A stretch of DNA of 64,000 nucleotides from Selenihalanaerobacter shriftii. Lineage in GTDB: Bacteria > Bacillota > Halanaerobiia > Halobacteroidales > Acetohalobiaceae. This document shows positions 1 through 8,842 of this stretch, one piece after another (the stretch's first letter is position 1; every line of letters begins with the position of its first letter). The position numbers and the translations under genes were made by a program. The stretch is from contig NZ_FUWM01000017.1 in NCBI RefSeq assembly GCF_900167185.1, positions 1-64,000 of the forward strand, given 5' to 3'. The notes beneath the pieces were generated by a model. The model did no database searches and was not told the origin of the DNA. It saw only the letters and a program-made list of their open reading frames with translations.

Positions 1-548
1 TTAAATTCTACTGGTTCCATCATCTGACCGATGATTCCATCTCCCATAATCATAACTGGATTTCGATATCTATCAGCTATATCAAAGGCTTCCATAGTTA
101 AATCTACAGCCTCTTGGACAGAAGACGGTGCTAAAACTACTAATTTGAAATCCCCATGGGCCATACCTTTAGTAGCTTGAAAATAATCAGACTGAGCCGG
201 TTGAATTCCACCTAAACCTGGGCCTCCCCGTACTATATTTACAATTACCGTTGGCAATTCAGCCCCAGCAATATATGAAATTCCTTCAGCCTTTAAACTA
301 ATACCTGGACTAGAAGATGAAGTCATAACTCTAGCTCCAGCTCCGGCAGCACCATAAATCATATTACTGGCTGCCACTTCACTCTCTGCTTGTAAGAATA
401 CGCCATCTTCTTTTGGTAACTTTCTAGCCATATACGCAGGTAATTCATTCTGGGGTGTAATTGGATATCCAAAGAAATACTTACATCCAGCTTGAATGGC
501 TGCTTCTGCAATGGCTTCATTCCCTTTCATTAATACTTTTTTTCCCAT
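1..548 (-). CDS. vorB: 2-oxoacid (2-oxoisovalerate-type) ferredoxin oxidoreductase, alpha/VorB subunit, partial
   Basis: The ATG at 548 opens 182 codons that run off the left edge without a stop, so only the N-terminal half is present. The start [18 protein letters not shown] and the following [23 protein letters not shown] and RGGPGLGG segments are typical of the pyrimidine-binding alpha subunit of VOR/KOR-type oxidoreductases. These oxidise branched-chain 2-oxoacids to acyl-CoA with ferredoxin as acceptor. A good ribosome site (GGGAGG) precedes the ATG. The small ferredoxin subunit gene lies upstream, and Ptb, leucine dehydrogenase and butyrate kinase precede that, which favours a branched-chain 2-oxoacid substrate. 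2-oxoglutarate or another 2-oxoacid cannot be excluded from this fragment. Confidence 0.88.
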   Translation of the reverse strand, partial: MGKKVLMKGNEAIAEAAIQAGCKYFFGYPITPQNELPAYMARKLPKEDGVFLQAESEVAASNMIYGAAGAGARVMTSSSSPGISLKAEGISYIAGAELPTVIVNIVRGGPGLGGIQPAQSDYFQATKGMAHGDFKLVVLAPSSVQEAVDLTMEAFDIADRYRNPVMIMGDGIIGQMMEPVEF

Positions 549-687
549 CCTAAAACCTCCCACTATATTATTCGAATTTATATTTCATTATCTAATTAAT
601 TTGAAATCAAATAAAATTATTTATTATCATAATTAAATACTAAATAATTTTCAATTACTATAATATAATAAAAAGATAATTTAGTTA

Positions 688-718
688 AAATGACCAATTT
701 AAATTAAGTTGGTCATTT
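688..718 (-). terminator. Inverted repeat between vorD and vorB
   Basis: AAATGACCAA and its complement TTGGTCATTT form a 10-bp perfect stem around an 11-base AT-rich loop. It lies 91 bases beyond the vorD stop and about 140 bases before vorB. The run after it is only weakly U-rich, so it could be a leaky terminator, a processing site or an operator. It splits two subunits that are normally in one operon, in a 261-base gap with no other gene. Confidence 0.5.
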
Positions 719-809
719 CAACTAATATTAATATCTAATATAACTTAAAATTTTAACAATCTTTAACAAAATTATTTCACTAAAACTTCTTGTGAAATTG
801 AAAATTAAT

Positions 810-1019
810 TTATTCTTCTTTATTAACCTCAATAACTACATCAGGACAAATACTAGCACAGCGACCACAGGATATACACTTATCTTCATCACTAACTGTA
901 GCTGCATGAAAACCTTTGACATTAATCTTATCATCTATAACTACTATATCTACAGGACAAACTGTAGTGCATAGTTCACAACCCTTACATCTATCCTGAT
1001 CAAACTCTACTTTTGCCAC
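810..1019 (-). CDS. vorD: 4Fe-4S ferredoxin-type delta subunit of the 2-oxoacid oxidoreductase
   Basis: A 69-residue protein with two [4Fe-4S] motifs, CKGCELCTTVCP and CISCGRCASICP, as in the VorD/PorD/KorD electron-transfer subunit that passes electrons from the catalytic subunits to ferredoxin. An upstream ATG at 1088 gives a hydrophobic 23-residue extension, but a consensus AAAGGAGG at 1027-1034 sits seven bases before a GTG at 1019, and the protein from there (VAKVEFDQDRC) matches family length; I therefore take the GTG. It lies between buk and vorB. The gamma and beta catalytic subunits must lie beyond the left edge. Confidence 0.9.
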   Translation of the reverse strand: MAKVEFDQDRCKGCELCTTVCPVDIVVIDDKINVKGFHAATVSDEDKCISCGRCASICPDVVIEVNKEE

Positions 1020-1114
1020 TACACTACCTCCTTTATTATCATTTATTATTATACTCAATATCTTAATTAATATTAAAAGCCATTTCACAATATTATCTAT
1101 TTATTAAACTAAAT

Positions 1115-2188
1115 TTAAGAATATTTTTTTGCTTCCTCTTCACCTTTTAAAACTCTTAAAGCTCCTTGAGCTAAAGCTTTTAATTCATTTTCTCCTGGAT
1201 ATATATCAATTGGTGCTATAAATGAAACTCTATCTTTAATAATTCCAGTAAATAATTCAGAGTATGCAATTCCACCAGTTAATACAATAGCATCTACATT
1301 TCCTTTTAAAACTGTAGCAGCAGCACCTATCTCTTTGGCTACTTGATAAGCCATAGCTTCATAATATTTCTTAGCTTCTTCATCACCATCATCTATCATT
1401 TCTTCTATCTTTCTAGAATCAGTAGTTCCACAATAAGCCATTAAACCGCCTTCACCCACAATCATTTTCTTGACATCAACTAATTCATAATCGCCGGAAA
1501 AACATAATTTAGCCAATGCTCCAACCGGTAAGGTACCGCTTCTTTCTGGTGAAAATGGTCCTTCTCCATCTAAAGCATTATTGACATCTATTACTTTTCC
1601 TTGATGGTGAGCACCAATAGAAATGCCACCTCCTAAATGTGCTACGATTAAATCTAATTCTTCATACGAACTACTTAATTCAGTAGCAGCCTTTCTAGCC
1701 ATGGCTTTCTGATTCAATGCATGAAAGATAGAATCTCTATCAAATTTAGGATGTCCTGATACTCTAGCAATTGGTAGTAACTCGTCTACTACCACGGGAT
1801 CTACAATATACGCTGGAATATCATACTGCTGAGCAATCTCATTAGCAATTAATCCACCAAGATTAGATGCATGTTCTCCTAAAACCCCAACTTTAAGATC
1901 TTCTAACATCGACTCATTTACTGAGTAAGTTCCTCCCGAGATGGGTTTTAATAACCCACCTCGAGCAGAAACAGCATCTAACTCTTCAAGATTAATTCCT
2001 TTCTCTTTAAGTGCTTGAAGTATAACTTCTTTCCTGAAATCATATTGATCTGCTATTCTTTCGTAACTTCTAATCTTATCCTGGTCATGTTCAATGCTAA
2101 CTTCCATAATAACTTCTTCATTCTCATAGATAGCAAGCTTAGTTGAAGTAGAACCAGGATTAATTATTAAAACTTTAAACTTCTCCAT
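1115..2188 (-). CDS. buk: Butyrate kinase (branched-chain acyl kinase)
   Basis: A 357-residue acetokinase-family enzyme that converts acyl phosphate plus ADP to the free acid plus ATP. The N-terminal phosphate-binding segment ([16 protein letters not shown]), the central [16 protein letters not shown] and the late VLTGGIAYS are all present, and the length is normal for Buk. It lies directly downstream of the leucine dehydrogenase gene (21-base gap) and of ptb, matching the ptb-bcd-buk order of the Bacillus bkd operon. In this setting the likely substrates are isobutyryl, isovaleryl and 2-methylbutyryl phosphates as well as butyryl phosphate; substrate preference cannot be read from sequence. 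Confidence 0.95.
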   Translation of the reverse strand: MEKFKVLIINPGSTSTKLAIYENEEVIMEVSIEHDQDKIRSYERIADQYDFRKEVILQALKEKGINLEELDAVSARGGLLKPISGGTYSVNESMLEDLKVGVLGEHASNLGGLIANEIAQQYDIPAYIVDPVVVDELLPIARVSGHPKFDRDSIFHALNQKAMARKAATELSSSYEELDLIVAHLGGGISIGAHHQGKVIDVNNALDGEGPFSPERSGTLPVGALAKLCFSGDYELVDVKKMIVGEGGLMAYCGTTDSRKIEEMIDDGDEEAKKYYEAMAYQVAKEIGAAATVLKGNVDAIVLTGGIAYSELFTGIIKDRVSFIAPIDIYPGENELKALAQGALRVLKGEEEAKKYS

Positions 2189-2209
2189 TAGCTACTCTCC
2201 TCCATTTTT

Positions 2210-3283
2210 TTACTTGTTAGGTTTTCTTATACTATTTAACTTCGACAACTTATTGATTCTTTCCTCTGCCATTACATCAGCAGCTTTATAAGTTGGAATA
2301 TTATCTCTTTGAGCAATTTCAAATACTCTTTGAATTTTATCATAAATAGTTTCAACCTTACGAGTAGCTCTTTCAGCATTATATCCATTAGAATTAAATT
2401 CTTCTGCTACATTAATTACCCCACCACCATTAATAACATAGTCTGGAGCATAAACCATACCTTTCTCTTCTAGTAATTTACCATGCTTTTCTGGATCCTT
2501 TAACTGATTGTTAGCTGCTCCAGCAATGACATCACACTTTAATACTTCTAAAGCTTCATCATTAACAATGGCACCTAAAGCAGTAGGAGCAAAGATATCA
2601 CAATCAACACCATAGATAGTATCTGGATCTACAACTTCAACACCAAAGTCGTTAACAACTCTCTTTAAATTATCTTCGTATAAGTCTGCTACAACTATTT
2701 CTGCTCCTTCTTCATGTAAATGCTTAGCTAAATAATATCCAACATGTCCTACTCCTTGAATTACAACTTTCTTTCCTTCTAAAGAATCAGAACCATATGC
2801 TTTATTTGCAGCCGCTTTCATTCCACAGTAAGTTCCGTAAGCTGTAAATGGAGATGGATCTCCACTTAAACCTGGTAACCCACCTACATAATCCGTCTCT
2901 TCTTTTACATGAAGCATATCTGATGTATTAATTCCTACATCTTCAGCTGTAATATATCGCCCACCTAAGCTATCAACATATCGTCCAAATGCTCTAAACA
3001 TTTCTTCATTCTTATCTTCACGTGCATCGCCTATAATTACTGTCTTTCCTCCACCAAGATTAAGTCCCATAGCCGCATTCTTATAAGTCATACCTCTTGA
3101 TAAACGTAATCCATCTAATAAAGCGTCATCTTCGTGCTCATAAGCCCACATTCTAGTTCCACCTAAAGCCGGCCCTAAAGTAGTGTCATGAACACAAATT
3201 ATTGCCTTTAAACCAGACTTTTTCTCCTGTACATAAACGATTTGTTCATAATCATACTTTTCTAAATACTCAAACTTATTCAT
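2210..3283 (-). CDS. bcd: Leucine (branched-chain amino acid) dehydrogenase
   Basis: A 357-residue Glu/Leu/Phe/Val dehydrogenase that deaminates Leu, Ile and Val to 2-oxoacids with NAD. The N-terminal catalytic domain holds the glycine-rich [14 protein letters not shown] with its substrate lysine and [12 protein letters not shown]. The Rossmann domain shows [17 protein letters not shown], an NAD-type fingerprint followed by an acidic VADLYED. Length and the late motif [17 protein letters not shown] agree with Bacillus leucine dehydrogenase rather than with the longer glutamate dehydrogenases. It follows ptb after a palindrome and precedes buk, so it supplies the 2-oxoacids for VOR. Confidence 0.93.
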   Translation of the reverse strand: MNKFEYLEKYDYEQIVYVQEKKSGLKAIICVHDTTLGPALGGTRMWAYEHEDDALLDGLRLSRGMTYKNAAMGLNLGGGKTVIIGDAREDKNEEMFRAFGRYVDSLGGRYITAEDVGINTSDMLHVKEETDYVGGLPGLSGDPSPFTAYGTYCGMKAAANKAYGSDSLEGKKVVIQGVGHVGYYLAKHLHEEGAEIVVADLYEDNLKRVVNDFGVEVVDPDTIYGVDCDIFAPTALGAIVNDEALEVLKCDVIAGAANNQLKDPEKHGKLLEEKGMVYAPDYVINGGGVINVAEEFNSNGYNAERATRKVETIYDKIQRVFEIAQRDNIPTYKAADVMAEERINKLSKLNSIRKPNK

Positions 3284-3326
3284 TATTAAAATCCCCCTTA
3301 ATTAGTTAATTGATTTATTTGATACA

Positions 3327-3350
3327 TTTGGTTTAAATATTTAAACCAAA
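3327..3350 (-). other. 24-bp perfect palindrome between ptb and the leucine dehydrogenase gene
   Basis: TTTGGTTTAAAT followed at once by its reverse complement, six bases past the ptb stop. There is no U-run after it on the minus strand, so an mRNA-processing or 3' protection hairpin, or a protein-binding site, is more likely than a terminator. The downstream gene starts 43 bases later. Confidence 0.5.
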
Positions 3351-3355
3351 ATTTA

Positions 3356-4267
3356 TTAGCTATTATTATACTCTGCAACTACTTTACCTAATATAATCGA
3401 ATTTAATTTATTCTTATAACTATCAGCTCTAGATGACAATACCACTGGAGCAGCAGCACCTATCACCGTACCAGCAATAATAGTATTAGCTAAATGAGTT
3501 AAAGATTTATATAATACATTGCCTACCTCTATATTTGGTACCACTATAACATCAGCTTGTCCTGCAACTTCACTATCAATTCCTTTTACTTCCTTAGATT
3601 CCATACTAATTGCATTATCAAAAGCTAAAGGTCCATCAATTATAGCATCCTGAATTTGCTTTCTATCTCCCATCTTAGCTATAGCAGCCGCATCTAATGT
3701 GTTCGGCATCTTAGGATTTACTTTTTCTACTGCTGAAACCAACGCTACCTTCGGCTGTTTAATTCCTAATGACTTTGCAACCATAATAGCATTTTCAGTT
3801 ATCTGCACTTTCTCTGATAAATCCGGTGTAATATTCATTGCAGGGTCTGTCATAACCAATAATCTATCAAATTTTGGAACATCTAATACAGCTACATAAC
3901 TTAATAATTGATTAGTTCTTAAGCCATGTTCTCTATTTAATACAGCTTTAAGTATTTTAGAAGTACTTAATAAACCCTTCATTACAAAATCTGCTTTCCC
4001 CTGATTTACTAATTTAACTGCCTCTTGAGCAGCAGCACTTACATTCTTTAAATCAATAATTTTATCATCTATAAATTCTAAATTTTCTTCATTAGCTGCA
4101 GATAATATTTTTTCCTTATCTCCAACTAAAATAGCCTCAACTAACCCTTCATCTTCTGCTAATTTAATCGCCTTTAATGTTGCACTATCATATGGCGCTG
4201 CAACTGTCATTTTGCTTGTTGGGCTCTGCTCAGCTAGTTCAGTTAATTCAGCAAAGTCTTGAATCAT
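3356..4267 (-). CDS. ptb: Phosphate butyryltransferase
   Basis: A 303-residue member of the phosphate acetyl/butyryltransferase family that exchanges the CoA of butyryl-CoA or branched acyl-CoA for phosphate. Seen in it are KMTVAAPYDSATLKAIKLA near the N-terminus, FVMKGLLSTSKILKAVL, the TDPAMNITPDLSEKVQI segment and the C-terminal ADVIVVPNIEVGNVLYKSL. An upstream start at 4291 exists, but CAGGAGGG sits eight bases before the ATG at 4267, which I use. It is the first gene of the branched-chain amino acid catabolic set, and a sigma-54-like promoter lies about 120 bases upstream. Confidence 0.94.
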   Translation of the reverse strand: MIQDFAELTELAEQSPTSKMTVAAPYDSATLKAIKLAEDEGLVEAILVGDKEKILSAANEENLEFIDDKIIDLKNVSAAAQEAVKLVNQGKADFVMKGLLSTSKILKAVLNREHGLRTNQLLSYVAVLDVPKFDRLLVMTDPAMNITPDLSEKVQITENAIMVAKSLGIKQPKVALVSAVEKVNPKMPNTLDAAAIAKMGDRKQIQDAIIDGPLAFDNAISMESKEVKGIDSEVAGQADVIVVPNIEVGNVLYKSLTHLANTIIAGTVIGAAAPVVLSSRADSYKNKLNSIILGKVVAEYNNS

Positions 4268-4384
4268 TATTATTCCCTCCTGATATAACATATATTTCTT
4301 TTTATATTCATATCTTATTTAAAATTCGACATATATAGTTTTATAATGTCACGATTCTTTAAAATATTCTTATTATTTTATTAA

Positions 4385-4400
4385 TGCAGATTTCATGCCT
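4385..4400 (-). promoter_or_regulatory. Candidate sigma-54 (-24/-12) promoter of the ptb operon
   Basis: On the minus strand the sequence reads AGGCATG-AAAT-CTGCA. This keeps the invariant GG and GC of the sigma-54 consensus TGGCACG-N4-TTGCA at the correct separation and differs at three of twelve defined positions. Transcription would start near 4373 and leave a leader of about 105 bases before ptb. The Bacillus subtilis ptb-bcd-buk-bkd operon is known to be sigma-54 (SigL)/BkdR dependent, which makes the match more believable. No enhancer-binding regulator gene is in the window. Confidence 0.55.
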
Positions 4401-4539
4401 AGGTTGTGAATTCTCTCAAAATTATTCAGAATTCATTTTATTCTTATTATATTTAGGGAATTTAAACCTATTTATTACTTTAACTTCTAAATATGAAATA
4501 ATATTATCAGAAATAATTACGCAACTATTTTCATACTGC

Positions 4540-4565
4540 AATATTATTCATGAAATATTATTCAT
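4540..4565 (-). promoter_or_regulatory. Pair of 12-bp direct repeats, candidate activator-binding site
   Basis: AATATTATTCAT occurs twice, at 4540-4551 and 4554-4565, 14 bp apart. The pair lies 140-180 bp upstream of the sigma-54-like promoter, the usual distance for an enhancer-binding activator. The 4268-4567 stretch has no gene. The repeats are AT-rich, so chance similarity is possible. Confidence 0.35.
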
Positions 4566-4567
4566 AA

Positions 4568-5368
4568 TTATGGTTTGCTTCTGCCTAACTCATCTAAATA
4601 ATTCAGCAACTTATTTTGACTAATAAATTCTGTTAATGAATACTTTTCAGTATAAAGATGTATTAATAATAAAAAACTAATTAAAATCAATTTATAAATT
4701 GACTCTAACGAAAATACAAGACTTAATCCTAAAAATGAACCTAAAAAATTAGAACCAACATCTCCTAGCATAGCCTCTTCTCTTAAATCTATCGGTAGCA
4801 AAATAAGTGTCATTGCCAAAAGAGGCATAATTAATTTATTAAAAAATAATCCTGTTATTAAAATAATAATAATAAACCCTTTTAATGCTCGTCCAGGTCG
4901 TAAATCAAGTAAATTAATAAAATTCGTCATTAAAACTATAACTAAAAAATTAACCCCTAATAAAAACAAATCACTATTTAGTCTATTTACAATTAAAAAA
5001 GCTGCTACACCAATTAATATTACCTTTAACAAACCCGTAGTTATCTCAAAGTCATAAAATAGCTTTCCTAAATGTCCACTAAATCCTCTATTTGTTCCAT
5101 CTCCAAAATAATCATCAAGTAGGCCTACTAACGCCACAACTGAAATTAAAAATAAAAATGAAAGGCTAAGTTGCCGGGGATATATATTAATGGTTTGCCC
5201 TATTGCTAAAATAATAATTGCATTAATTACTAATAATATACCATAACCAACAGGCAACTGGTTACCTGAATAATTTTCAATTACTAAATGATACCTCACT
5301 AGAAAATGTTTAGTTAAAGGGTAACCAATATAAGTTAACATTAAAGCTAAACTAAATAAGAATAACAT
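4568..5368 (-). CDS. MraY/WecA-like polyprenyl-phosphate sugar-phosphate transferase family membrane protein
   Basis: A 266-residue protein made almost wholly of hydrophobic segments (about nine). It keeps the family's acidic motifs GLLDDYFGDG (residues about 80-90), NLLDLRPGRALKG (about 150-163) and MLGDVGSNFLGS (about 199-210), which in MraY/WecA enzymes bind Mg and transfer a sugar phosphate to a lipid carrier. It is shorter than MraY (about 320 residues) and lacks its NxxNxxDGxDGLA form, so it belongs to a divergent subfamily with unknown acceptor. Its ATG overlaps the stop of the glycosyltransferase-2 gene, so the two are translationally coupled. It is the last gene of the steA-mctB group. 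Confidence 0.75.
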   Translation of the reverse strand: MLFLFSLALMLTYIGYPLTKHFLVRYHLVIENYSGNQLPVGYGILLVINAIIILAIGQTINIYPRQLSLSFLFLISVVALVGLLDDYFGDGTNRGFSGHLGKLFYDFEITTGLLKVILIGVAAFLIVNRLNSDLFLLGVNFLVIVLMTNFINLLDLRPGRALKGFIIIILITGLFFNKLIMPLLAMTLILLPIDLREEAMLGDVGSNFLGSFLGLSLVFSLESIYKLILISFLLLIHLYTEKYSLTEFISQNKLLNYLDELGRSKP

Positions 5369-6057
5369 TACTTTCCTCCTTGGATTTGAGATAAGAATAC
5401 AGTTAACACATCTTTAAATTGTCGGCCCCGATGTTTAAAACCCATCCAATCTCTCCCAGTCTCTTGGTGGCTCATATTCACTGGTACTTCTTTTACTTTA
5501 AAACCACCTTTAATAGTTTTAATTGTCATCCCTACCTCTACTCCAAATCCTGATTCAAAACCATTTAAATAACTTATTAAATTTTTAGTTAAGACTCGTT
5601 GTCCAGAAAGAGGCGAGTCAAATTGTAAACCTGTGAATATCTTTAATCCTACTCTAGCCAAAGTAGTAACTAAACCAAAACCTCCTTTTTTCTTAGGAGC
5701 AGGAAATTTAGCAATCGTCATATCCACCTCTTGTTGTAAAACAGGTTTTAAAAGCTTCCTTAATTCTAAAGCTGTTTTACCTAAGTCAGCATCTATTAAA
5801 GAGATTATCTGTCCCTTGATTTCACTTAACCCTTGATTCAATGCTTCTCCCTTTCCTTGATTAATCTTCAAATCTATCAATTTAATATCTTTAAACTCTT
5901 TTACAATATTAACAGTTTTATCAGTAGAACCATCATTAATTACTATAATTTCATTTACATCTTCTAATTGTTGCAAACTAGATATTGTATCTCCAATTTT
6001 ATCCTCCTCATTATATGCAGGGACTAATACAGTAACTTCTTTATTTAACATTATCAT
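5368..6057 (-). CDS. Family 2 glycosyltransferase
   Basis: A 229-residue cytoplasmic GT-A enzyme. The N-terminus VTVLVPAYNEEDKIGDTI and the acidic INDGST and LIDADLG motifs mark the nucleotide-sugar and metal site. It resembles dolichyl/undecaprenyl-phosphate sugar synthases but has no C-terminal membrane domain. The gene overlaps mctB by 17 bases upstream and the MraY-like gene by one base downstream. The substrate is not evident. Two ATGs (6057 and 6051) both lie behind AAGGGG; either could be used. Confidence 0.85.
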   Translation of the reverse strand: MIMLNKEVTVLVPAYNEEDKIGDTISSLQQLEDVNEIIVINDGSTDKTVNIVKEFKDIKLIDLKINQGKGEALNQGLSEIKGQIISLIDADLGKTALELRKLLKPVLQQEVDMTIAKFPAPKKKGGFGLVTTLARVGLKIFTGLQFDSPLSGQRVLTKNLISYLNGFESGFGVEVGMTIKTIKGGFKVKEVPVNMSHQETGRDWMGFKHRGRQFKDVLTVFLSQIQGGK

Positions 6058-6637
6058 CTAACCCCTTATTTAATTCTAATATATACTTAATTAACTTCCG
6101 ATTAGACATAAAAAAACTCTCTGATAAATAAGAAATTCTTTTAACTATCCCTTGAAACTTATTTTTTATACCTCGATCAACAAAAAACTCTTCTTTGCCT
6201 AAACAGATTAAATAATCATAAGTCTCTATTTTAGAATTCTCTTTTAAGTTATTTACAGTTTTAATAGTTATCTTATCACTACCAGCTATTCTTAAAATCT
6301 GTTTCATTTTGGCTGCTTTTTCTTTAAAATCATCATTATTATATACTACCAAAACTTTACTACCATTAATTTTATCTTTAATTACTAAAGGTAAAATTTT
6401 TTCTTGAAATTTATGATTTGTTTCTAGTTTTTCTTGTAAACTTTGGACTTGATTCTGAAATTGTTGATTATTTTGACGTAATTGATTAAAGTCAGTTTCT
6501 AAACGGCTAATTAACCTTTTCTGTTCCTTTATTACCCCTTCTTCTCCTACCATTGAGCTACCAATCAAGATTCCAATCCCTAAACTTAAAAAGATTATAA
6601 CTACAGTTATGATTTGATACCTAAGATCAATTACCAT
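6041..6637 (-). CDS. MctB/SteB-family single-pass membrane protein with coiled coil
   Basis: A 198-residue protein with one N-terminal membrane span (residues about 8-27, ending GIGILIGSSMVG), a coiled coil rich in Leu, Gln and Lys (about 33-75) and a C-terminal alpha/beta domain. In mycobacteria the MctB homologue was described as a copper transport protein; the Corynebacterium homologue SteB works with SteA at the division septum. As in those genomes it lies next to steA, so a role in envelope or septum assembly is the better inference. I place the start at the ATG at 6637 behind AGAAGG; a TTG six bases upstream is also open. Confidence 0.75.
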   Translation of the reverse strand: MVIDLRYQIITVVIIFLSLGIGILIGSSMVGEEGVIKEQKRLISRLETDFNQLRQNNQQFQNQVQSLQEKLETNHKFQEKILPLVIKDKINGSKVLVVYNNDDFKEKAAKMKQILRIAGSDKITIKTVNNLKENSKIETYDYLICLGKEEFFVDRGIKNKFQGIVKRISYLSESFFMSNRKLIKYILELNKGLDDNVK

Positions 6638-6660
6638 CCACAACCTTCTCCCTTCTAATT

Positions 6661-7782
6661 CTAGAAACCTAAACTAAATCGTAACTTTATTAATAGTAAT
6701 CGCATCATTTGCTGCATCGGTGGAGCAACACCTAATATAATTATCACTGGAACTAAAGCAGCAAATAATAACTGTAGAATATGTTTTGATCGTAGACGAC
6801 TATTATAAAGTTTATTTACCCCTTTAGCATCTATTAATTTATCCCCTACTTTTAGCCTAATTAAAAAGGTGCTGGCCATTCCTGGTCTACCTTTTTCTAA
6901 AAAATCTATCATATTCGAATGGGTTCCTACGGCAGTAATTAATTCTGCTCCTTTTTCATACGCCAATAACATAGCTATATCCTCACTAGTCCCTGGAGCC
7001 GGAAATTTATGAGCATTTAAACCTAAATCTTTGACCCGTTTTAAACCTGGAGCTCTTCCATCAGGATAGGCATGAACAATTAATTCTACATTTTCTTGCT
7101 GTAAAGCTCGATCACTAATACTATCCATATCTCCCACAATTATATTAGGTTTTAAGCCAACTTCTAATAAAGCATCAGCTCCTCCATCTACACCTATCAA
7201 TATTGGGCGTACTTCTCTAATATAAGAAATTATAGCTTCTAAATCCTGTCTATAATCTTGACCTCTTACTATAATTAATACATGCCTTCCTTTAATACTA
7301 GTTTTTATTTCAGGAGTCTTTAGGCCTAAAACCAGTTCTTTTTCTTCTTTAGCATATTCTAAAGTATTCTCCACAAATTTTTCTAACTCATCTTCTAAAT
7401 TATTTCTACTCTCTATAAGTCTTTCCTCTAATTTAACCCTATCTAAGACTTTACCTTGAGATATTTCTATCCCATCTTTAATTATTCTATTATCTATTAA
7501 CTTAATTCTTTCTCCGTCATTTAATTTCTCAAAAATATCTGAACCCACTTCTTCTAATATGAAAATCCCATTTTCAATTAATTTTTCTGGACCTAAATTA
7601 GGGTACTTACCAGTAATAGAAGAACTTGCATTAATGACAGCTTTAACTTCAGTATTAGTTAAAGAGATAGCTGCCAACTCATCTATATCTTTGTGATCAA
7701 TTACTGCTATCTCCTTTCCATTCAGCCTTTTAACTAAATCTTTTGTTTTCTTCCCTAGCTTTACTCTACCTTCTAATTCCAT
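6661..7782 (-). CDS. steA: SteA-like putative cytokinetic ring protein with thiamin pyrophosphokinase-like domain
   Basis: A 373-residue protein. A central segment (VLIIVRGQDYRQDL, PILIGVDGGADALLEVGLKP, IIVGDMDSIS) is a thiamin-pyrophosphokinase-like fold, and the C-terminus holds one to two membrane spans (about 335-373). This arrangement and the adjacent mctB/steB gene match SteA of Corynebacterium, where it acts in septal peptidoglycan splitting. Kinase activity is not implied. The gene is first of a four-gene group that starts after the spo0A terminator. Confidence 0.82.
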   Translation of the reverse strand: MELEGRVKLGKKTKDLVKRLNGKEIAVIDHKDIDELAAISLTNTEVKAVINASSSITGKYPNLGPEKLIENGIFILEEVGSDIFEKLNDGERIKLIDNRIIKDGIEISQGKVLDRVKLEERLIESRNNLEDELEKFVENTLEYAKEEKELVLGLKTPEIKTSIKGRHVLIIVRGQDYRQDLEAIISYIREVRPILIGVDGGADALLEVGLKPNIIVGDMDSISDRALQQENVELIVHAYPDGRAPGLKRVKDLGLNAHKFPAPGTSEDIAMLLAYEKGAELITAVGTHSNMIDFLEKGRPGMASTFLIRLKVGDKLIDAKGVNKLYNSRLRSKHILQLLFAALVPVIIILGVAPPMQQMMRLLLIKLRFSLGF

Positions 7783-7887
7783 GTAAGTCCCTCCAAATTA
7801 ATTTCATTTTTAGTATATACTCTACAGTCAGTTCTAATACCAGATAAAAAACTACATTTTAAAGTAAAAAGTGGTTATAAAAATAAA

Positions 7888-7915
7888 AAAGACTAAGCAT
7901 GATAGCTTAGTCTTT
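7888..7915 (-). terminator. Rho-independent terminator of spo0A
   Basis: AAAGACTAAGC and GCTTAGTCTTT form an 11-bp stem with a six-base loop, followed on the minus strand by TTTTTTATTTTTAT. It lies 61 bases past the spo0A stop. Confidence 0.9.
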
Positions 7916-7976
7916 AAATAACTTATTATTATTTATATGATTTTAAAATCTTAATTATAAAAAGAAGTATCATTAA

Positions 7977-8768
7977 TTATCCAGCTCTTAATTCCAATCG
8001 TAACTTATCAGCTATTTTAGCAATAAATTGAGAGTTAGTCGGTTTACCACTTTCAGTAGTAACAGAATGACCAAATAATCTGTTAATAGCTTCAGTATTG
8101 CCACGTTCCCAAGCAACTTCAATTGCATGACGAATTGCTCTTTCTACTCGACTTGGAGTTGTATTAAACTTACGAGCTACTAATGGATATAATTCTTTAG
8201 TAATAGCACCTAATAATTCTACTTCCTCAACTACCATACTAATAGCTTTTCTTAGATATAGATAACCTTTAATATGAGCTGGTACACCGATTTGATGCAT
8301 TATATCAGTTATTCTAATATCTAAATTTTGACTCTTATTGGCATTGCTTGAAGTAGCACTAGCAGTTAAGCCACCTTTTTTACTAATTGGATTCATTAGT
8401 TGTTCAATTCTACTTACTAACTTATCCAAATCAAAAGGTTTTAGAATATAATAATTAGCACCTAACTCTACAACTCTTTGCGTTAATTCTTCTTGACCAA
8501 AAGCAGTTAACATAATCACTTTTAATTCATTAATCTTACCATTATTATTTAACTCTTCTAATACTCCTACTCCATCTAAATGCGGCATAATTATATCCAA
8601 AATTACAACATCAGGATCTTCCTCCTCAATTAAATCTAGTGCTTCTAGGCCATTATTCCCTACTCCTACTACTTCCATTTCTTCTTGTTCATCAATAAAT
8701 TCTCTAACTAACTGACAAAACTCCTTGTTGTCATCTACTAATAATACTTTGACACTTTCATCTGCCAT
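7977..8768 (-). CDS. spo0A: Sporulation master response regulator Spo0A
   Basis: A 263-residue two-domain regulator. The receiver holds the acidic pair D12-D13, phosphoacceptor D58 in [13 protein letters not shown] and the lysine of YYILKPFDL. The C-terminal DNA-binding domain has the hallmark [18 protein letters not shown] recognition helix that reads 0A boxes. A strong AAGGAGG precedes the ATG. It follows spoIVB with a terminator between, the universal spoIVB-spo0A order of endospore formers. Phosphorylated Spo0A would start sporulation; the intact motifs argue that the organism can sporulate. Confidence 0.97.
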   Translation of the reverse strand: MADESVKVLLVDDNKEFCQLVREFIDEQEEMEVVGVGNNGLEALDLIEEEDPDVVILDIIMPHLDGVGVLEELNNNGKINELKVIMLTAFGQEELTQRVVELGANYYILKPFDLDKLVSRIEQLMNPISKKGGLTASATSSNANKSQNLDIRITDIMHQIGVPAHIKGYLYLRKAISMVVEEVELLGAITKELYPLVARKFNTTPSRVERAIRHAIEVAWERGNTEAINRLFGHSVTTESGKPTNSQFIAKIADKLRLELRAG

Positions 8769-8842
8769 AATTGAATCCTCCTTATAAATATAGTTCGCAA
8801 TTTGTAAAATATTTGTAAATATTATGTATATCTTAGTTATAA

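Noticed and set aside
810-1088. Membrane-anchored ferredoxin from the upstream ATG at 1088
   Set aside because: The hydrophobic 23-residue extension contains the ribosome site of the GTG at 1019 and is not typical of VorD.
4540-4565. CRISPR-like repeat
   Set aside because: Only two 12-bp copies with a two-base gap; no spacers. No CRISPR array is seen anywhere in the window.
4384-4623. 79-codon plus-strand frame over the ptb leader
   Set aside because: No ribosome site, overlaps the 3' end of the MraY-like gene and the sigma-54-like element; composition is that of AT-rich non-coding DNA.
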